Shown in pieces: positions 34,866 to 46,660 of a stretch of DNA of 64,000 bases. Position 1 is the first letter of the stretch. The number at the start of each line of letters is the position of its first letter. The notes beneath the pieces are model-generated. The model saw only the letters and a list, made by a program, of their open reading frames with translations, made no database searches and had not been told where the DNA came from. Made by a program: the position numbers and the translations under genes. Origin of the DNA: Antedon mediterranea (taxonomy: Eukaryota > Echinodermata > Crinoidea > Comatulida > Antedonidae); contig NC_092675.1 of NCBI RefSeq assembly GCF_964355755.1, forward strand, positions 27,196,412-27,260,411, in the 5' to 3' direction.

Positions 34866-37440
34866 CATGTAAAGTGCAATTTTTTTTCGGGCGGGAACCG
34901 ATGCACCTCTATTTTTCAAAATTGTCTTTGCTCAGTCCCAAGCATGGTGGGGTACTGAAGATTCTTGTTGTTTGAGAAAATGAGAGATGTCATTTCCGGG
35001 TACCTTGCAGCTAACTCTATTTTAAACAGTTTGGTAGCCATGCGTTGTTATGCAAATGAGTTTGTGCAGGTGTATTATGGGGAAGATGGTATGTTAGTCA
35101 TTCGCGGTCAACACGCCACAAATTTTGATGCTGTTAATCTTTACATTAGAAGATTGTTCAAATCATGTAAATAAAACATTTTCCGGGCGAGAACCTATCA
35201 GCTCCTCTGTTTTAGTTTGCAAAAGTAATCGAAAGGAACTCCATGTTGAAAAAAAGCCCACCCAAGAGTACTAAAAATGAAGGAGTACACGAGGTTTTAT
35301 GGCAGTCTGTTTAGGCCTGACATTTACAACTCAAAATATCTCTCTTTCAAAATAAAAGAAAAACAATATTCATTATTTTCCATAAAAAAAATATCCGTAG
35401 AGGTTCGAACCCAATCTACAAGAACGGAGAGCACCCAAACCTGAGAATTACCCGTTTAGCCACAAAGTAGTACATGACTGAACAGCTGATAATAGTCTAT
35501 TTATACGTGTATTACGTAATTCATCATTACATCATAAATATCCTATTAATAACCTTGTTAAAACCAAAATGACCAGTTAGCTCAGGCGACTGAGCGTCGT
35601 GTTGACAACACGCATGTCGTGGGTTCGATTCCCACGCTGGTCGGTGGAATAGAGTTAAAGGCATGCGGCCACTGTGTTTGGGGTTCACAGATTATACGTC
35701 CCCCTTTCCACCACACATCATGAGGCGACAACATCAATGCATCTGGTGATGTGCTGGAAACGACCCCAAAAGGCTGTGGCAGGGCCTTAGTGCTGAGGCA
35801 GGGAGAGCACATTTGACATCTTTTTTTTTATTTCATTTTTTTTTTCCAACCTGTATTCGAGCTCGTGAATGTTATGTTTGTCGCCCTCAATTTTGATTTA
35901 ATTTCCACGCAGGTGTACGAAACGGTTTGGTATGCCGTGCGTTGTTATGCAATGGTTGTGCAGGTGTAATGGGAAATTCGCGGTCAACACGCCATCAGTG
36001 TTAAATTTTGATTTTGTTAATCAATGTCCGATTCATGCAATATATATATACAGTGATATAAAATAACTTAAGTAACTGCATTTTAATATCGTTTTTGTAT
36101 GTTAATACACTGTGCTCAAGTGAACCCAATTTTCTACAAGGGAGCACAGTGGTATATAGAAATAAAGTCACGAAAATGCTAATATCTTATTCGTAGCCTA
36201 CTCAATGAATCCATTTGGCACGAGCGGAGCACAGTGATATTAAATTGAAATAAAGTCACTAATTGAAATACCTTAGCGCACAGTTGAGCACAGTAAAATA
36301 ATCACAATATACAAAAAAATTCATTTATAAAAACTCTAATAATGAATTGGATTTTTTCTGTAAATTGAGCAACAATTAAACATACAACAAGAAATTGAAT
36401 TCGCAGTCCTTTTTTTAATTCAAAATAAATGTTAATATATCACTGTGATAGTTGAAATTTTAACATTATCATAATTATCATAGGTGATTATGTATAGTAA
36501 TAAGTATAAGTATAAGTGCAATTCTGGGCTCTATTTTCAATGTTAGCTCTGCCTCAACCATGGTGGACTAGTACTGGAGACTTAATATTTAATTTCATAT
36601 TTCAATTAATAGGTGCACTTTCCGTGGACAAGCTCTATCCTTTGTTTCATATAATTTCAAATCATGTAAAGTGCCATTTTTTTCAGGCGGGAACCTATGC
36701 AGCTCTATTTTTTAAAAGCATGGTGAGTACTGAAGATTCTTATACATGTTGATTAAAAAAATTATAATTGTCATTTTCGGGGGACCTTGCAGCTCTATTT
36801 AAAACAGTTTGGTATGCCGTGCGTTGTTATGCACAGGTGTATTATGAGGAAGATGGTATGTTAGTCACTCGCTGAAAACACGCCGCTCCGTTAATGTCAA
36901 CACGCCGCGCCACAATGTTAAATGTTGATGTTAATCTTTACATTAGAACTTATTTCAAATTATGTAAATACAACATTTTCCGGGCGGGAAGAACCTAGCA
37001 GCTCCCCTCTTTTAGTTTGCAAAAGTTATCTCGAAAAGAAGAACGGAAGAGAGCCCATCTAAGTGTACTAAAAATGAAGGAGCACATGAGCTTCTTTTCG
37101 AGGTTTTATGGCAGCAGTCTATTTAATAGAAAATAATGCCATGAGACTTTGTTTATGATTTTTAAAAAAAGGTCCACTTATTTAGGCCTAACATTTACAA
37201 CCTTGCAAAGTAAAAGAAAAAATATTCATTGTTTTCAATAAAAACAAAAATTCCGTAGAGGTTCGAACCCAATCTACACCAGAGCTGAGAGCACTAAAAC
37301 CTGAGCCTTACCCGTTAGGCTACAAAGTAGTACATTACTGAACAGCTGATAATAGTCTAGTTATACCTGTATTACGTAATTAATATTAGATCATTAATAT
37401 CCTCTTAACCTTGTTAAAAACAAAATGATCAGTATGACCA
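34866..37440. repeat. diverged large repeat units
   Basis: Blocks at 34990-35225, 35925-36040 and 36770-37030 share gccgtgcgttgttatgca, gaagatggtatgttagtc and acattttccgggcg. They are followed by the tRNA-like head (35393, 37252) and a flank with gaacagctgataatagtcta. Looks like an old local duplication of a unit over 1 kb. A last shared block (gtgattatgtatagtaataa) occurs at about 36484 and 37843. No protein recognised. Confidence 0.6.
35571..35643 (+). tRNA. tRNA-Val(GAC)-like head of a SINE
   Basis: A cloverleaf can be drawn by hand: acceptor GACCAGT with GCTGGTC, D-stem GCTC/GAGC, anticodon stem of 4-5 pairs with loop TTGACAA (anticodon GAC), T-arm GTGGG-TTCGATT-CCCAC. The first anticodon-stem pair is mismatched. 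It continues into a non-tRNA body to about 35850 with a T-rich end, and a decayed copy lies at about 37430-37480, so I read it as a SINE head rather than a working tRNA gene. Confidence 0.5.
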
Positions 37441-38419
37441 CGTATGTCGTGGATTCGACGCTGGTCAGTGGAATAGAGTTAAAGGTATGCGTATGTTGCT
37501 ACATTGGTAGCGAAATATCCGATTCATGCAAGATATTGTATTGTAATAAATATGTTACGAATAAACGTTTATGGTAGTTAGTCCAATAATAAACATGTTT
37601 TAAACAGATAGTTGATCTCCGATGGTGTTTGTATGGGGGTTAATAGAGAGTGAAATAAGATTAAATATAGAACATTTGCAAAGATGCCGAGTTATAGACC
37701 AATTTAGAAGCTTAGACTAATTCCGCCGCCGGGCTAGGTATTATGCATATACGAAGTCGAGTTTTTAAAGTAGAAAACCCACCTAAAATGTTGAAGTCGC
37801 GTCTGGATAGTTGAAATGTTAACATTATCATAATTATCATAGGTGATTATGTATAGTAATAAGTATAAGTATAAGTACAATTCTAAGCTCCACCGGTGCC
37901 AAATTTGATCCACTGGACCAGTTACCGTAGTCAGAAATGATCGACGAATCAGATTTGAACCGCATACTTGATATTCGGGCAGATAAAAATCAGGATGAGT
38001 TAAATTTCCCTGATAAAAATTAAATAGTAAACGCCTTCGTCTCTCGAACGAACTCCTAAAAAACCCTCGGTATTATTCGAACAAATACGGTGTGTATTCA
38101 TTGTAAAATATATGATTCACTGGTCACGGCGTTCCAAATCCAAATATCGTCATCAGGGAGCAATGATTAATGAGAACTGAACTCACTTTTGCAATATTTT
38201 TCATAAAATTGCACAAATTCTTTGTCATCTGTTTTGGATACAATAGCAAATCAGAAGCCGAGCTAGTACAGGTGTGGACATACTTGTTCGTTACGTAATA
38301 GAAACAAAACGTAGGAACAGTAGCAGTTACAAATAAATACAGTGCTTCTATAATAATAAGCTTGTTATAGTACTACATAAGTACATAAATCAAAACAGAA
38401 ACCATAAGCAGAAACAATC

Positions 38420-38471
38420 ATGGCTGAACGGCCTAAAGCCGAACAGGAGACACGTTGAAGCTTCTAAAACG
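38420..38471 (+). pseudogene. paralog A exon 1, frameshifted
   Basis: Begins MAERPKA like gene B's MADRPKG. The final part matches B only after a one-base shift; donor gtaagg. About 60 bases of upstream sequence (acaggtgtggacatacttgt) also resemble the B promoter side. Confidence 0.6.
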
Positions 38472-38538
38472 GTAAGGTAGGCTTAGACCTATTTATAATA
38501 AAATAATAAAATATAATATAGAAGTAGGCCATATGTAA

Positions 38539-39342
38539 TTAAGGGGTTCCGGCCCGTTTCTACCTTGTCTTTTGCACCGGCCATTTGCCACCCGACCATT
38601 ACCACCCGGCCTTTCGCCACCTTAGGCCTTTCGCCACCCGGTCAATTGCCACCCGGCCTGTTACCGCCTTAGGTATTTTATCACCTGACCTGTTGCCACC
38701 CGGCCTTTCGCCACCTTAGGTCTTTCGCCACCCGGCCGATTGCCACTCGGCCTGTTACCGCCTTAGGTATTTTACCACATAGCCTGTTGACACCCGGCCT
38801 TTCGTCACTTTAGGTCTTTCGCTACCCGGCCAATTGCCACCCGGCCTGTTACCGCCTTAGGTATTTTACCACCTGGCCTGTTGCCACCCGGCCTTTTGCC
38901 ACCCGGATATTAGATTTGTTTAAATTCCAAAACATTGTATACCACCGTTAGTTATAGACAGGTGGATCCCAGACGGTTAATGAATTGGCCCCTAGTCACA
39001 AATAATTGTACTGCAGAGGGCGGGGAAAATTATAAACCTTTATATTAGCCCAAAGACGCTACGCGCCTTTTGTGGCAATCACGCCAGTTTCCAGTACCCT
39101 CTCATAATTGTTCTTTAAAATTAAAAGCAGGTGGAAATGACCTAGCTAGCAACAGGCCTGGTGGCAACAGGCCGGGTGGTAATGGTCGGGTGGCAAATGG
39201 CCGGTGGTGGCAATTGACCGGGTGACGTGCCAAATGGCCTGATGTCAAAAGACCGGGTGGCAACAGACCTCGTAGCAAACTTTTGGGTGGCAACGGGCCG
39301 GATGACACAAGGCCAGGTGGCAACGGGCCTAGACCCCTTTAA
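38539..39342. mobile_element. foldback element of GCCACCCGG repeats
   Basis: Ends are inverted (ttaaggggttccggcccgtt at left, aacgggcctagaccccttta at right) and each begins or ends with TTAA. The left half is a degenerate array of ttgccacccggcc units on the plus strand (38570-38910), the right half the same array inverted (39150-39330), around a 220-bp centre. Non-coding. Sits in intron 1 of paralog A. TTAA borders hint at a piggyBac-type or similar mobiliser; uncertain. Confidence 0.7.
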
Positions 39343-39644
39343 GTATAAATAAACGAATTCCGTTATTGCAAAACAAAGTAGACTAAGCGGTCTTTTGAAT
39401 ATTGTTGTTGTCATGGCGGAGGAGAAAAGGGTGGTTGGAGCACGTGACCCTGTGGAGTTTTCGAATATGGATAGGCCTTTTGCCAGTCGTATACACATAT
39501 CTGGTATTTTAGTATCTATGCGGAAATGCTCATAAATTCATATTTATTTAGTTCTACACTAAAATGTAAAGGCCCTACTGCAAAATGAAAACGCACATTG
39601 GAATCATTGGGATATTAATAAAAACATTAATATTATTTTGTTAG

Positions 39645-39784
39645 AATAAATACGATTTGGAAATGGCAACGGCGGTCCTTAAATGGATAGACGGAGTTTT
39701 AACAGACACCAATATTGCTAGTTATAGTACACCTGGACCCGATGAATTACACGATCAGTTGAAAGATGGAATCATCCTTTGTCG
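39645..39784 (+). CDS. paralog A exon 2 (CH domain)
   Basis: 140 nt, same length and phases as B exon 2; encodes VLKWIDGVLTDTNIA and LHDQLKDGIILCR, start of the calponin homology domain. Donor gttagt lies 8 bases before the LTR element. Confidence 0.75.
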
Positions 39785-39792
39785 GTTAGTAT

Positions 39793-40229
39793 TGTAGCAG
39801 ACCTACCACATAGCTTTTAAACAATTCAACATTTACTTTTAATTTGATTATTTATACATCCTCTATATATCTCTTTATTTAACCTCACATTGACAGGTTA
39901 CCTTCCTGTTACCTTCACTTTTCTAGCTAATGGATTTTAAGAATGTTAATGACTCTAACAGAAAACCACATTAATTCTCTTAATCCTAATTGGTCAGATG
40001 GGATGGGCCAAGCCCAATATTACCATGCACTGACCACATTATTAACACACTCTTTTCTCAACCAGCATCTTAGCTACACCGTTTATTGCTCTGTCTTATC
40101 AAATATTGTATATTGTATATTTTATCTATTTATTGAGAATCCTCACTTGATTCACTTGGAATAAATTGTATAGTTTACTGTATACATTTAGTAGTTGTTT
40201 TATTTTACCGTTGCGCCGACAATTACTAA
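39793..40229 (+). repeat. 5' LTR
   Basis: 437 bp, starting tgtagcagacctaccac; contains an aataaa at 40160. The exact 3' end is uncertain by one or two bases because the duplication shares bases with the LTR end. Confidence 0.92.
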
Positions 40230-40231
40230 AG

Positions 40232-40249
40232 TGGTGACCCTCGACTTTC
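40232..40249 (+). other. primer binding site
   Basis: tggtgaccctcgactttc directly after the 5' LTR; TGG complements a tRNA 3' CCA. Similar TGGTGACCC sites in related elements are often assigned to tRNA-Trp; not verified here. Confidence 0.65.
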
Positions 40250-40270
40250 TTATACCGAATTTAACTTAAA

Positions 40271-41203
40271 ATGGAAGGACAACAGCAACAACGACAGCTA
40301 CCGCAACCTCCAGCACAACCCCAGCACCAGGAACAACCTGTGGTGCCCGCTCCTGACGCAGCAACCGTCAACAGGCCAATTTCTTCGGTAGCGTTGAAAC
40401 TGCCTCCATACTGGCCCAATGATCCGATATTGTGGTTCACCCAAGTGGAAGCACAGTTCACAACGCGTGGGATTACAGTAGATGCTACAAAATACGCTTA
40501 CTTAGTCGGATCATTGCAACCTGAAATTGCGCAGGAAGTTCGGGATCTACTTCTCAACCCGCCTACTGATAACAGGTATGTGAACTTGAAAGATACCTTA
40601 ATACGTCGGACAACTGACTCCGACCAACAGCGCCTCCGCCAACTCCTGACGGCCGAGGAGTTGGGGGATAGGAAACCGTCGCAATTATACCGACGGATGT
40701 TACAACTCTTAGGCGACAGGCCACTTGAATCTTCAATTATGAAACAACTATTCTTAAGTCGCCTCCCAACTAATGTACAGCTTATCCTAGCTTCAACCAA
40801 GGATGAGTTGGACCTGGGAAGCTTGACATCATTGGCTGACAAAATTATTGAAGTATCTGTAACTGCAACTGCGCCAACAAGTGTATCGGCAGTACACACG
40901 GACAATACACCCTCCTTGTCTGCGACCCTTGAAAACCTGCAAAAACAGATTCAACAACTGTCGACGCAAGTTAATTCCTTGCAATCTGACCGACGGCACA
41001 ACAGATATCAAAGTCGCAGCACAAGTCGACATCGAAATCGATCGAGTGGTAGGCATTCATCTCCTGCTCAACCTAACAGTACCAATCGCTCAGCTCAACA
41101 TTCAAACAACACTCCTCAACTCTGTTGGTACCATGAAAAATTTGGAGTAAATGCTCGAAAATGCAATCCGCCGTGTTCGGAAAACTCCAACGCCGACAAC
41201 TAA
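40271..41203 (+). CDS. gag: Gag polyprotein of Gypsy element
   Basis: 310 codons. Gln/Pro-rich N-terminus (1-35), then a capsid-like region with [20 protein letters not shown] and [20 protein letters not shown], a basic Ser/Arg-rich stretch (about 235-270), and a Cys/His finger [18 protein letters not shown]. The spacing (C-H-C-C) differs from the usual CCHC knuckle and is what is reported for the CsRn1 group. Packages the RNA and forms particles. Its end overlaps pol in another frame. Confidence 0.92.
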   Translation: MEGQQQQRQLPQPPAQPQHQEQPVVPAPDAATVNRPISSVALKLPPYWPNDPILWFTQVEAQFTTRGITVDATKYAYLVGSLQPEIAQEVRDLLLNPPTDNRYVNLKDTLIRRTTDSDQQRLRQLLTAEELGDRKPSQLYRRMLQLLGDRPLESSIMKQLFLSRLPTNVQLILASTKDELDLGSLTSLADKIIEVSVTATAPTSVSAVHTDNTPSLSATLENLQKQIQQLSTQVNSLQSDRRHNRYQSRSTSRHRNRSSGRHSSPAQPNSTNRSAQHSNNTPQLCWYHEKFGVNARKCNPPCSENSNADN

Positions 41204-44200
41204 ATGCGACGAATGTTGCTGGCCGTCAAATTGTAAGTCGCCTTTTCTTTATTGTTAATCAATTATCCAAACAACGTTTCCTCATAGACACTGGGGCAGA
41301 AGTTAGCGTTGTTCCACCTACTCGCCATGAGCGTCTACATAGGCGACAAGAGTCTACTTTGACTGCCGCAAATAATACATCTATCAACACTTATGGACAT
41401 CGCTCTGTAACCTTAGACTTAGGTTTGAGACGAACATCTCAATGGTTATTTGTTGTCGCAGACGTCACACACCCCATCATAGGGGCTGATTTTTTAAGAC
41501 ATTTTGGACTGTTAGTCGATATGAATAATCGACGACTCATTGACACTACCACCAACCTGAGTATTCAAGGTGTCGCCTCCAAAACTTCGCCTCTCGGTCT
41601 TATATTTACCACCCTTGAGGCTAAGTCCAACTGGGACTACATTCTTACAAAATTCCCAAACATTACACGCCCTTGTTATCAGGAAGCGTCGCTAAAACAC
41701 GATGTGACACATCATATTCAGACCCATGGTCCACCAATTTCGTCACATCCTCGACGGCTCGCACATGACCGCTGCAAAACAGCCAGACATGAATTTGAAC
41801 ACATGATGCAGCTTGGAATTATACGCCCCTCTAAAAGTAACTGGGCATCACCTTTACATATGGTGCCTAAGAAAACTCCTGGGGATTGGCGTCCCTGTGG
41901 GGATTATCGAGCATTGAACAATGCTACTGTTGCAGATCGGTATCCTATCCCGTATATGCACGATTTTACAGCATCTCTGCACGGATCCACTATATTTTCT
42001 AAGATTGATCTCGTCCGAGCTTACCATCAGATACCAGTTGAACCTGCTGATGTTCATAAAACAGCAATTACTACACCATTTGGACTTTTTGAATTTGTTA
42101 GAATGCCATTTGGCCTCCGCAATGCCGCTCAAACTTTTCAACGTTTTATTGATCAGGTAACGCGTGGATTGGATTTTTGCTACGCTTATATCGACGACCT
42201 GCTTGTTGCAAGTTCCAACGCCGAGGAACACGAAACTCATCTTCATCAACTATTCACACGTCTTAATGAGTATGGCGTTGTTCTCAACCCAGCGAAATGC
42301 CAATTTGGAGTTTCGTCACTCGAGTTTCTTGGACATCATGTTGATTCGCAAGGTGTCCGACCACTTCAAGTAAAGGTCGAAGCGATACAAAACTTTCCAC
42401 AACCAACTTCTTTACGCAAACTACGTGAATTCCTTGGACTTATTAACTTTTATAGGCGATTTATACCGCAGTGTGCCCAGATTTTACAACCTGTCACAGC
42501 TCTACTTGTTGGGGCAGGTAAGAAACAGGATCTGGTATGGACCGACGCAGCTTTATTGGGATTTAATAATATTAAAGTCGCCCTCGCAAGTGCTACACTT
42601 CTCACCCATCCGCAGCCAGATGCACCTTTAAGTATCATGGTTGACGCTTCGGATGTGGCCATAGGGGGTATACTACAACAATGCATTGACAACAATTGGC
42701 AACCTATTTCATTTTTCTCACAGAAGTTGAAACCAGCGCAGACGCGATACAGCACATTTGGTCGTGAACTTTTGGCGGCATACCTTTCAGTTAAACATTT
42801 TCGTCATTCACTTGAAGGACGCTCATTTCATATTTTTACTGACCATAAGCCACTTGTGTATGCTTTACTCGCCAAACCAAATCGTCACTCGCCACGCGAA
42901 ATCCGTCATCTCGATTTCATATCTCAATTCACAACGGACATACGCCATGTGAGTGGAAAAGCTAATGCAGCAGCTGATGCATTATCGCGAATCGAACTTA
43001 ATACTTTCAGTCACAACACAACTAACATTGTTGATTTTAGTCTTATTGCTGCTGCACAAAAGAATGACGATGAATTGCACAAGCTACTTGAATCACCGTT
43101 TTCACTACAATTTCAAAACTTTCCAATTCCAACTTCTGACTCTACAATTCTTTGTGATATTTCCAAAGGCAATCCACGTCCATATATCCCACAAGAATTC
43201 AGACGCATAATATTTGACACTCTACATTCGCTATCACATCCTGGTATACGAGCAACACAACGTTTAATTACTGACCGTTTCGTATGGCCAGCAATCAATC
43301 GTGATGTACGACGATGGTCTCAAACATGCATTCAATGTCAACGTTCCAAAGTACACCGGCACACCGTTTCGCCACTCTCTACTTTTTCTACACCTGACGC
43401 CCGTTTTGACCATGTACATATAGATATTGTTGGACCTCTCCCTCCGTCAAATGGTTTTTCTTATTTACTCACTTTTATCGATCGTTTTACTCGATGGCCC
43501 GAAGCCGTACCTATTCCGGATATCACAGCCGATACTGTCGCACACGCATTTGTCAATCGATGGATCGCTTCATTCGGAATACCTTCAACCATTACAACAG
43601 ATCGAGGAAGACAATTTGAATCTGCATTATTTCATTCACTCGCCAACTTACTAGGAACTAAGCACATTCATACAACTGCCTACCATCCTATTGCGAACGG
43701 ACTTGTAGAACGTTTTCATCGACATTTGAAGGGTTCTCTCAAAGCACATAATGATCACACTAAATGGACAGAACATTTACCTATAGTACTTTTAGGCATT
43801 CGTACAGCCCTTAAGGCTGATCTAGGTCATAGTGCAGCTGAACTTGTTTATGGCACTACTTTAAGATTACCTGGACAATTCTTTAATTCAAACTCTGAAC
43901 ATTGTGATTATTCTAATTATATTGATAGATTGCGTGATAATATGAGTAAACTACGTCCCACACCTACCCGCACCAACTCTAACCGTAAATCCTATATCAA
44001 TCAAGAAATATTTAATTGTACCCATGTTTTTGTGCGAAGGGACTCTGTTCGAAAACCCTTACAACGTCCATATGATGGTCCATTTAAGGTATTAAGTCGA
44101 ACAGACAAACACTTTGTTCTCGATCTAAATGGTCGACAGGACACAGTCAGTATTGATCGCTTAAAGGTAGCTCATTTGGATACTGATATATTTAAAAGCC

Positions 44201-44346
44201 AAGAGCAAACCCTCACTCCCAAGCTACAAGCATCACCCCTAGTCAAACCAACCAACCCGTCACCCATTTTGGCAACCCCTCCCCGTACTACTCGTTCTGG
44301 TAGACATGTTCATTTCCCTCAACGTTTTGTCTCGTTCTATCATTAA
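41161..44346 (+). CDS. pol: Pol polyprotein of Gypsy element (PR-RT-RH-IN)
   Basis: 1061 codons without a break. Protease with DTG at 43-45; reverse transcriptase with [13 protein letters not shown] and YIDD at 343-346; RNase H with DASDVAIGG and FTDHKPL; integrase with an HHCC finger (CIQCQRSK) and DDE triad D755, D814, E850 (35 residues between the last two); near the C-terminus a GPF-type module ([12 protein letters not shown]). Frame is -1 relative to gag, and the pol frame is open from 41137, so a -1 shift in 41137-41203, or restart at the ATG at 41161, could make Pol. No standard slippery heptamer was obvious. Confidence 0.96.
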   Translation: MQSAVFGKLQRRQLNATNVAGRQIVSRLFFIVNQLSKQRFLIDTGAEVSVVPPTRHERLHRRQESTLTAANNTSINTYGHRSVTLDLGLRRTSQWLFVVADVTHPIIGADFLRHFGLLVDMNNRRLIDTTTNLSIQGVASKTSPLGLIFTTLEAKSNWDYILTKFPNITRPCYQEASLKHDVTHHIQTHGPPISSHPRRLAHDRCKTARHEFEHMMQLGIIRPSKSNWASPLHMVPKKTPGDWRPCGDYRALNNATVADRYPIPYMHDFTASLHGSTIFSKIDLVRAYHQIPVEPADVHKTAITTPFGLFEFVRMPFGLRNAAQTFQRFIDQVTRGLDFCYAYIDDLLVASSNAEEHETHLHQLFTRLNEYGVVLNPAKCQFGVSSLEFLGHHVDSQGVRPLQVKVEAIQNFPQPTSLRKLREFLGLINFYRRFIPQCAQILQPVTALLVGAGKKQDLVWTDAALLGFNNIKVALASATLLTHPQPDAPLSIMVDASDVAIGGILQQCIDNNWQPISFFSQKLKPAQTRYSTFGRELLAAYLSVKHFRHSLEGRSFHIFTDHKPLVYALLAKPNRHSPREIRHLDFISQFTTDIRHVSGKANAAADALSRIELNTFSHNTTNIVDFSLIAAAQKNDDELHKLLESPFSLQFQNFPIPTSDSTILCDISKGNPRPYIPQEFRRIIFDTLHSLSHPGIRATQRLITDRFVWPAINRDVRRWSQTCIQCQRSKVHRHTVSPLSTFSTPDARFDHVHIDIVGPLPPSNGFSYLLTFIDRFTRWPEAVPIPDITADTVAHAFVNRWIASFGIPSTITTDRGRQFESALFHSLANLLGTKHIHTTAYHPIANGLVERFHRHLKGSLKAHNDHTKWTEHLPIVLLGIRTALKADLGHSAAELVYGTTLRLPGQFFNSNSEHCDYSNYIDRLRDNMSKLRPTPTRTNSNRKSYINQEIFNCTHVFVRRDSVRKPLQRPYDGPFKVLSRTDKHFVLDLNGRQDTVSIDRLKVAHLDTDIFKSQEQTLTPKLQASPLVKPTNPSPILATPPRTTRSGRHVHFPQRFVSFYH

Positions 44347-44356
44347 TTCTTTCACT

Positions 44357-44365
44357 GGAAGGGGG
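44357..44365 (+). other. polypurine tract
   Basis: ggaaggggg four bases before the 3' LTR; primes plus-strand synthesis. Confidence 0.8.
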
Positions 44366-44369
44366 CTCC

Positions 44370-44806
44370 TGTAGCAGACCTACCACATAGCTTTTAAACA
44401 ATTCAACATTTACTTTTAATTTGATTATTTATACATCCTCTATATATCTCTTTATTTAACCTCACATTGACAGGTTACCTTCCTGTTACCTTCACTTTTC
44501 TAGCTAATGGATTTTAAGAATGTTAATGACTCTAACAGAAAACCACATTAATTCTCTTAATCCTAATTGGTCAGATGGGATGGGCCAAGCCCAATATTAC
44601 CATGCACTGACCACATTATTAACACACTCTTTTCTCAACCAGCATCTTAGCTACACCGTTTATTGCTCTGTCTTATCAAATATTGTATATTGTATATTTT
44701 ATCTATTTATTGAGAATCCTCACTTGATTCACTTGGAATAAATTGTATAGTTTACTGTATACATTTAGTAGTTGTTTTATTTTACCGTTGCGCCGACAAT
44801 TACTAA
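44370..44806 (+). repeat. 3' LTR
   Basis: 437 bp, identical by eye to the 5' LTR. Confidence 0.93.
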
Positions 44807-44909
44807 AGTATCATTAAGACCTGAGAAGATCCTTAAAATGTTTTATACGTTTACTGTATTTATTCCTAAAGGGCTACTATTTTATAGGTTTTTTAATTTG
44901 TCTTTTCAG

Positions 44910-44976
44910 ACTCATGAACTCATTGGAGCCTGAAAGTATTAAAAATGTTAACAAAGGAAAAGCTGCTTTTGCAATG
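44910..44976 (+). CDS. paralog A exon 3
   Basis: 67 nt (B has 64), encoding LMNSLEPESIKNVNKGKAAF. Acceptor tcttttcag, donor gtcagt. Confidence 0.7.
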
Positions 44977-45573
44977 GTCAGTTTCCATGGACAAATGATG
45001 ACCTCTCTGTGAGGATTTTGGGTCTGATAATACTGTACATTGTTACCAACTTGAACACGAACCCACCCTTGTCACTCACAAGCGCGTTCATTTATAAATC
45101 CATTTTCTCTTTATTTTTTATTAAAGGCCTCTGGGCCTTTTCAATTTCCGGTTTTTGGTAAAATTTAATATTTAAAGAAAATAAATATTTTGTTTTTTTG
45201 TTTGTTTGAATTGGATAAAACTTCAGAAATCTGCATATTGAACTTGTTTTCTACTAACAACAAATATATAAAAAAAAAATATATATATATACATTCCTGA
45301 AAGGGCTTTTTTTATATGTCGGTCATAAATAATATGCTAAAAAGATTGGCTCTCTCTCCGTTCGCAACCTGTGACGTATTTCTGCGTCTGTTTTCCTGTC
45401 GATCGTATAAGCCTAAGTTGCGTTGATCAGTTGCGTTAAGTTGCGTTGAGTTTAAAATCGTTAACGATTAACAGCAAAAAAAGGTAAAAATCAACGTTAA
45501 AAGTCGTTACGTGTCATATCACCCATTACAATTATTACATAATTTCGTTAAATTCTTTACTTTTTGTTAAAAG

Positions 45574-45676
45574 ATGGAAAACATAGGTTACTTCAATGAA
45601 CAATGTACAATATGGAGTCCAACCAGACTATCTCTTCGTAACAACATACCTCTTTGAGCGTCAAAATATGTCCCAG
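45574..45676 (+). pseudogene. paralog A original exon 4, 2-nt deletion
   Basis: Starts MENIGYFNEQC like B's MENIGNFLAAC; after a 2-nt loss the rest (YGVQPDYLFVTTYLFERQ) matches in another frame. Splice sites remain. Confidence 0.7.
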
Positions 45677-46569
45677 GTAAGATTCCTTATATTTCAAAAG
45701 TATATAGAATGAAAATCAGATATTCTAATTTCCTCGGAAATACTTCCACGTTGTTTTAAGTGGATAATAGGAGTATAAGCCCAATGTATCAATACTTATT
45801 CATTATGAATAATATGCGGGATACTATGGCTTTGTATTAATATTTTAACCACTACATCTCCACCTAAATATCCCGATATTTATCATAACAGTTTTTTAAA
45901 CTCTAGGTTCTCATCTGTTTACGAGCACTGGGGACACTTGCCTCCAAACGTGGTGTCAAGCCGGCTATTATTTGGAGAAGGCCCGTAATAATCGCTATAC
46001 TGTTACACGTACCTGCAAATGATTGAATGGCAACAACAATTATTGCTTATTACGACCCGCCACTGAAGGCGTCTTCATTTTTCTGCCAATGTTGTATTGT
46101 TGATTTCCGAAGTCATTCCTGTTATTCTCGTAAAGGCCTAATTCTTGATAAGTATACTGCATTAAAGTTTTTAAAATGTCTATATCTATTTCTATTTAAA
46201 TTTTCCTAATAAAAACAGTTTCTGATATTTTGTCGCTTAGTACTATACTGTTATGAGTGAATGGCGTTGGGGAATAAAATTATGATTATGTCGCTGCTGA
46301 AAAGCGTTGACGTTGACGTTGCTTTGGCAAAATATTTCAACTTGAGGGCGCTATGATTTCACAAAATGCAGAGCCATAATTAATATAGAGTTACAACATT
46401 GGATTAAAGTCATGTAATATGCAGATCAAATTGTGTAAACATTGTCTGTATAGGAGCAAAAAAACACTGTGAACATTTTCTAATATTATAAATGAAAGCA
46501 CTCAAAAACTGATTGAAGTACTTGGCAATATATATCCACAGAGAGGGAGAATGGTGAAAGACACATTTT

Positions 46570-46660
46570 TAGTCGCGTGGAAGCGACTCTATAGTTCACT
46601 ATGTCTGTCGGTCTGTCGGTCTGTCGGTGCGGTATCACTATGCGTTTTATCGCTTTCTGA
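46570..46660. mobile_element. single arm, GTCGCGTGG family
   Basis: tagtcgcgtggaagcgactc, three gtcggtct units, then cggtatcactatgcgtttta, matching the left arm of the 26473-27420 element. No partner arm was found nearby. Confidence 0.65.

Larger units (their letters stand above)
39793..44806 (+). mobile_element. intact Ty3/Gypsy (CsRn1-like) LTR retrotransposon
   Basis: 5014-bp element: 437-bp LTRs at both ends, PBS, gag, overlapping pol, polypurine tract. Flanked by the duplication agtat (39788-39792 and 44807-44811; a 4-bp gtat reading is also possible). LTRs begin TG but end CTAA rather than CA. I saw no difference between the two LTRs, so insertion is recent. No env frame. The gag Cys/His pattern and capsid words resemble the CsRn1 group. 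It is on the same strand as the gene it interrupts. Confidence 0.95.

Noticed and set aside
39102-39498. Pro/Arg-rich minus frames (LLPPGLL, ATRPVAT units)
   Set aside because: Translation of the GCCACCCGG satellite arrays.
39943-40164. 73-codon frame found twice (also 44520-44741)
   Set aside because: Lies within the LTRs; its repetition comes from LTR identity, not from a gene.
40498-40905. 135-codon open frame on the minus strand inside gag
   Set aside because: Complement of the gag coding region; no family resemblance, explained by codon composition.
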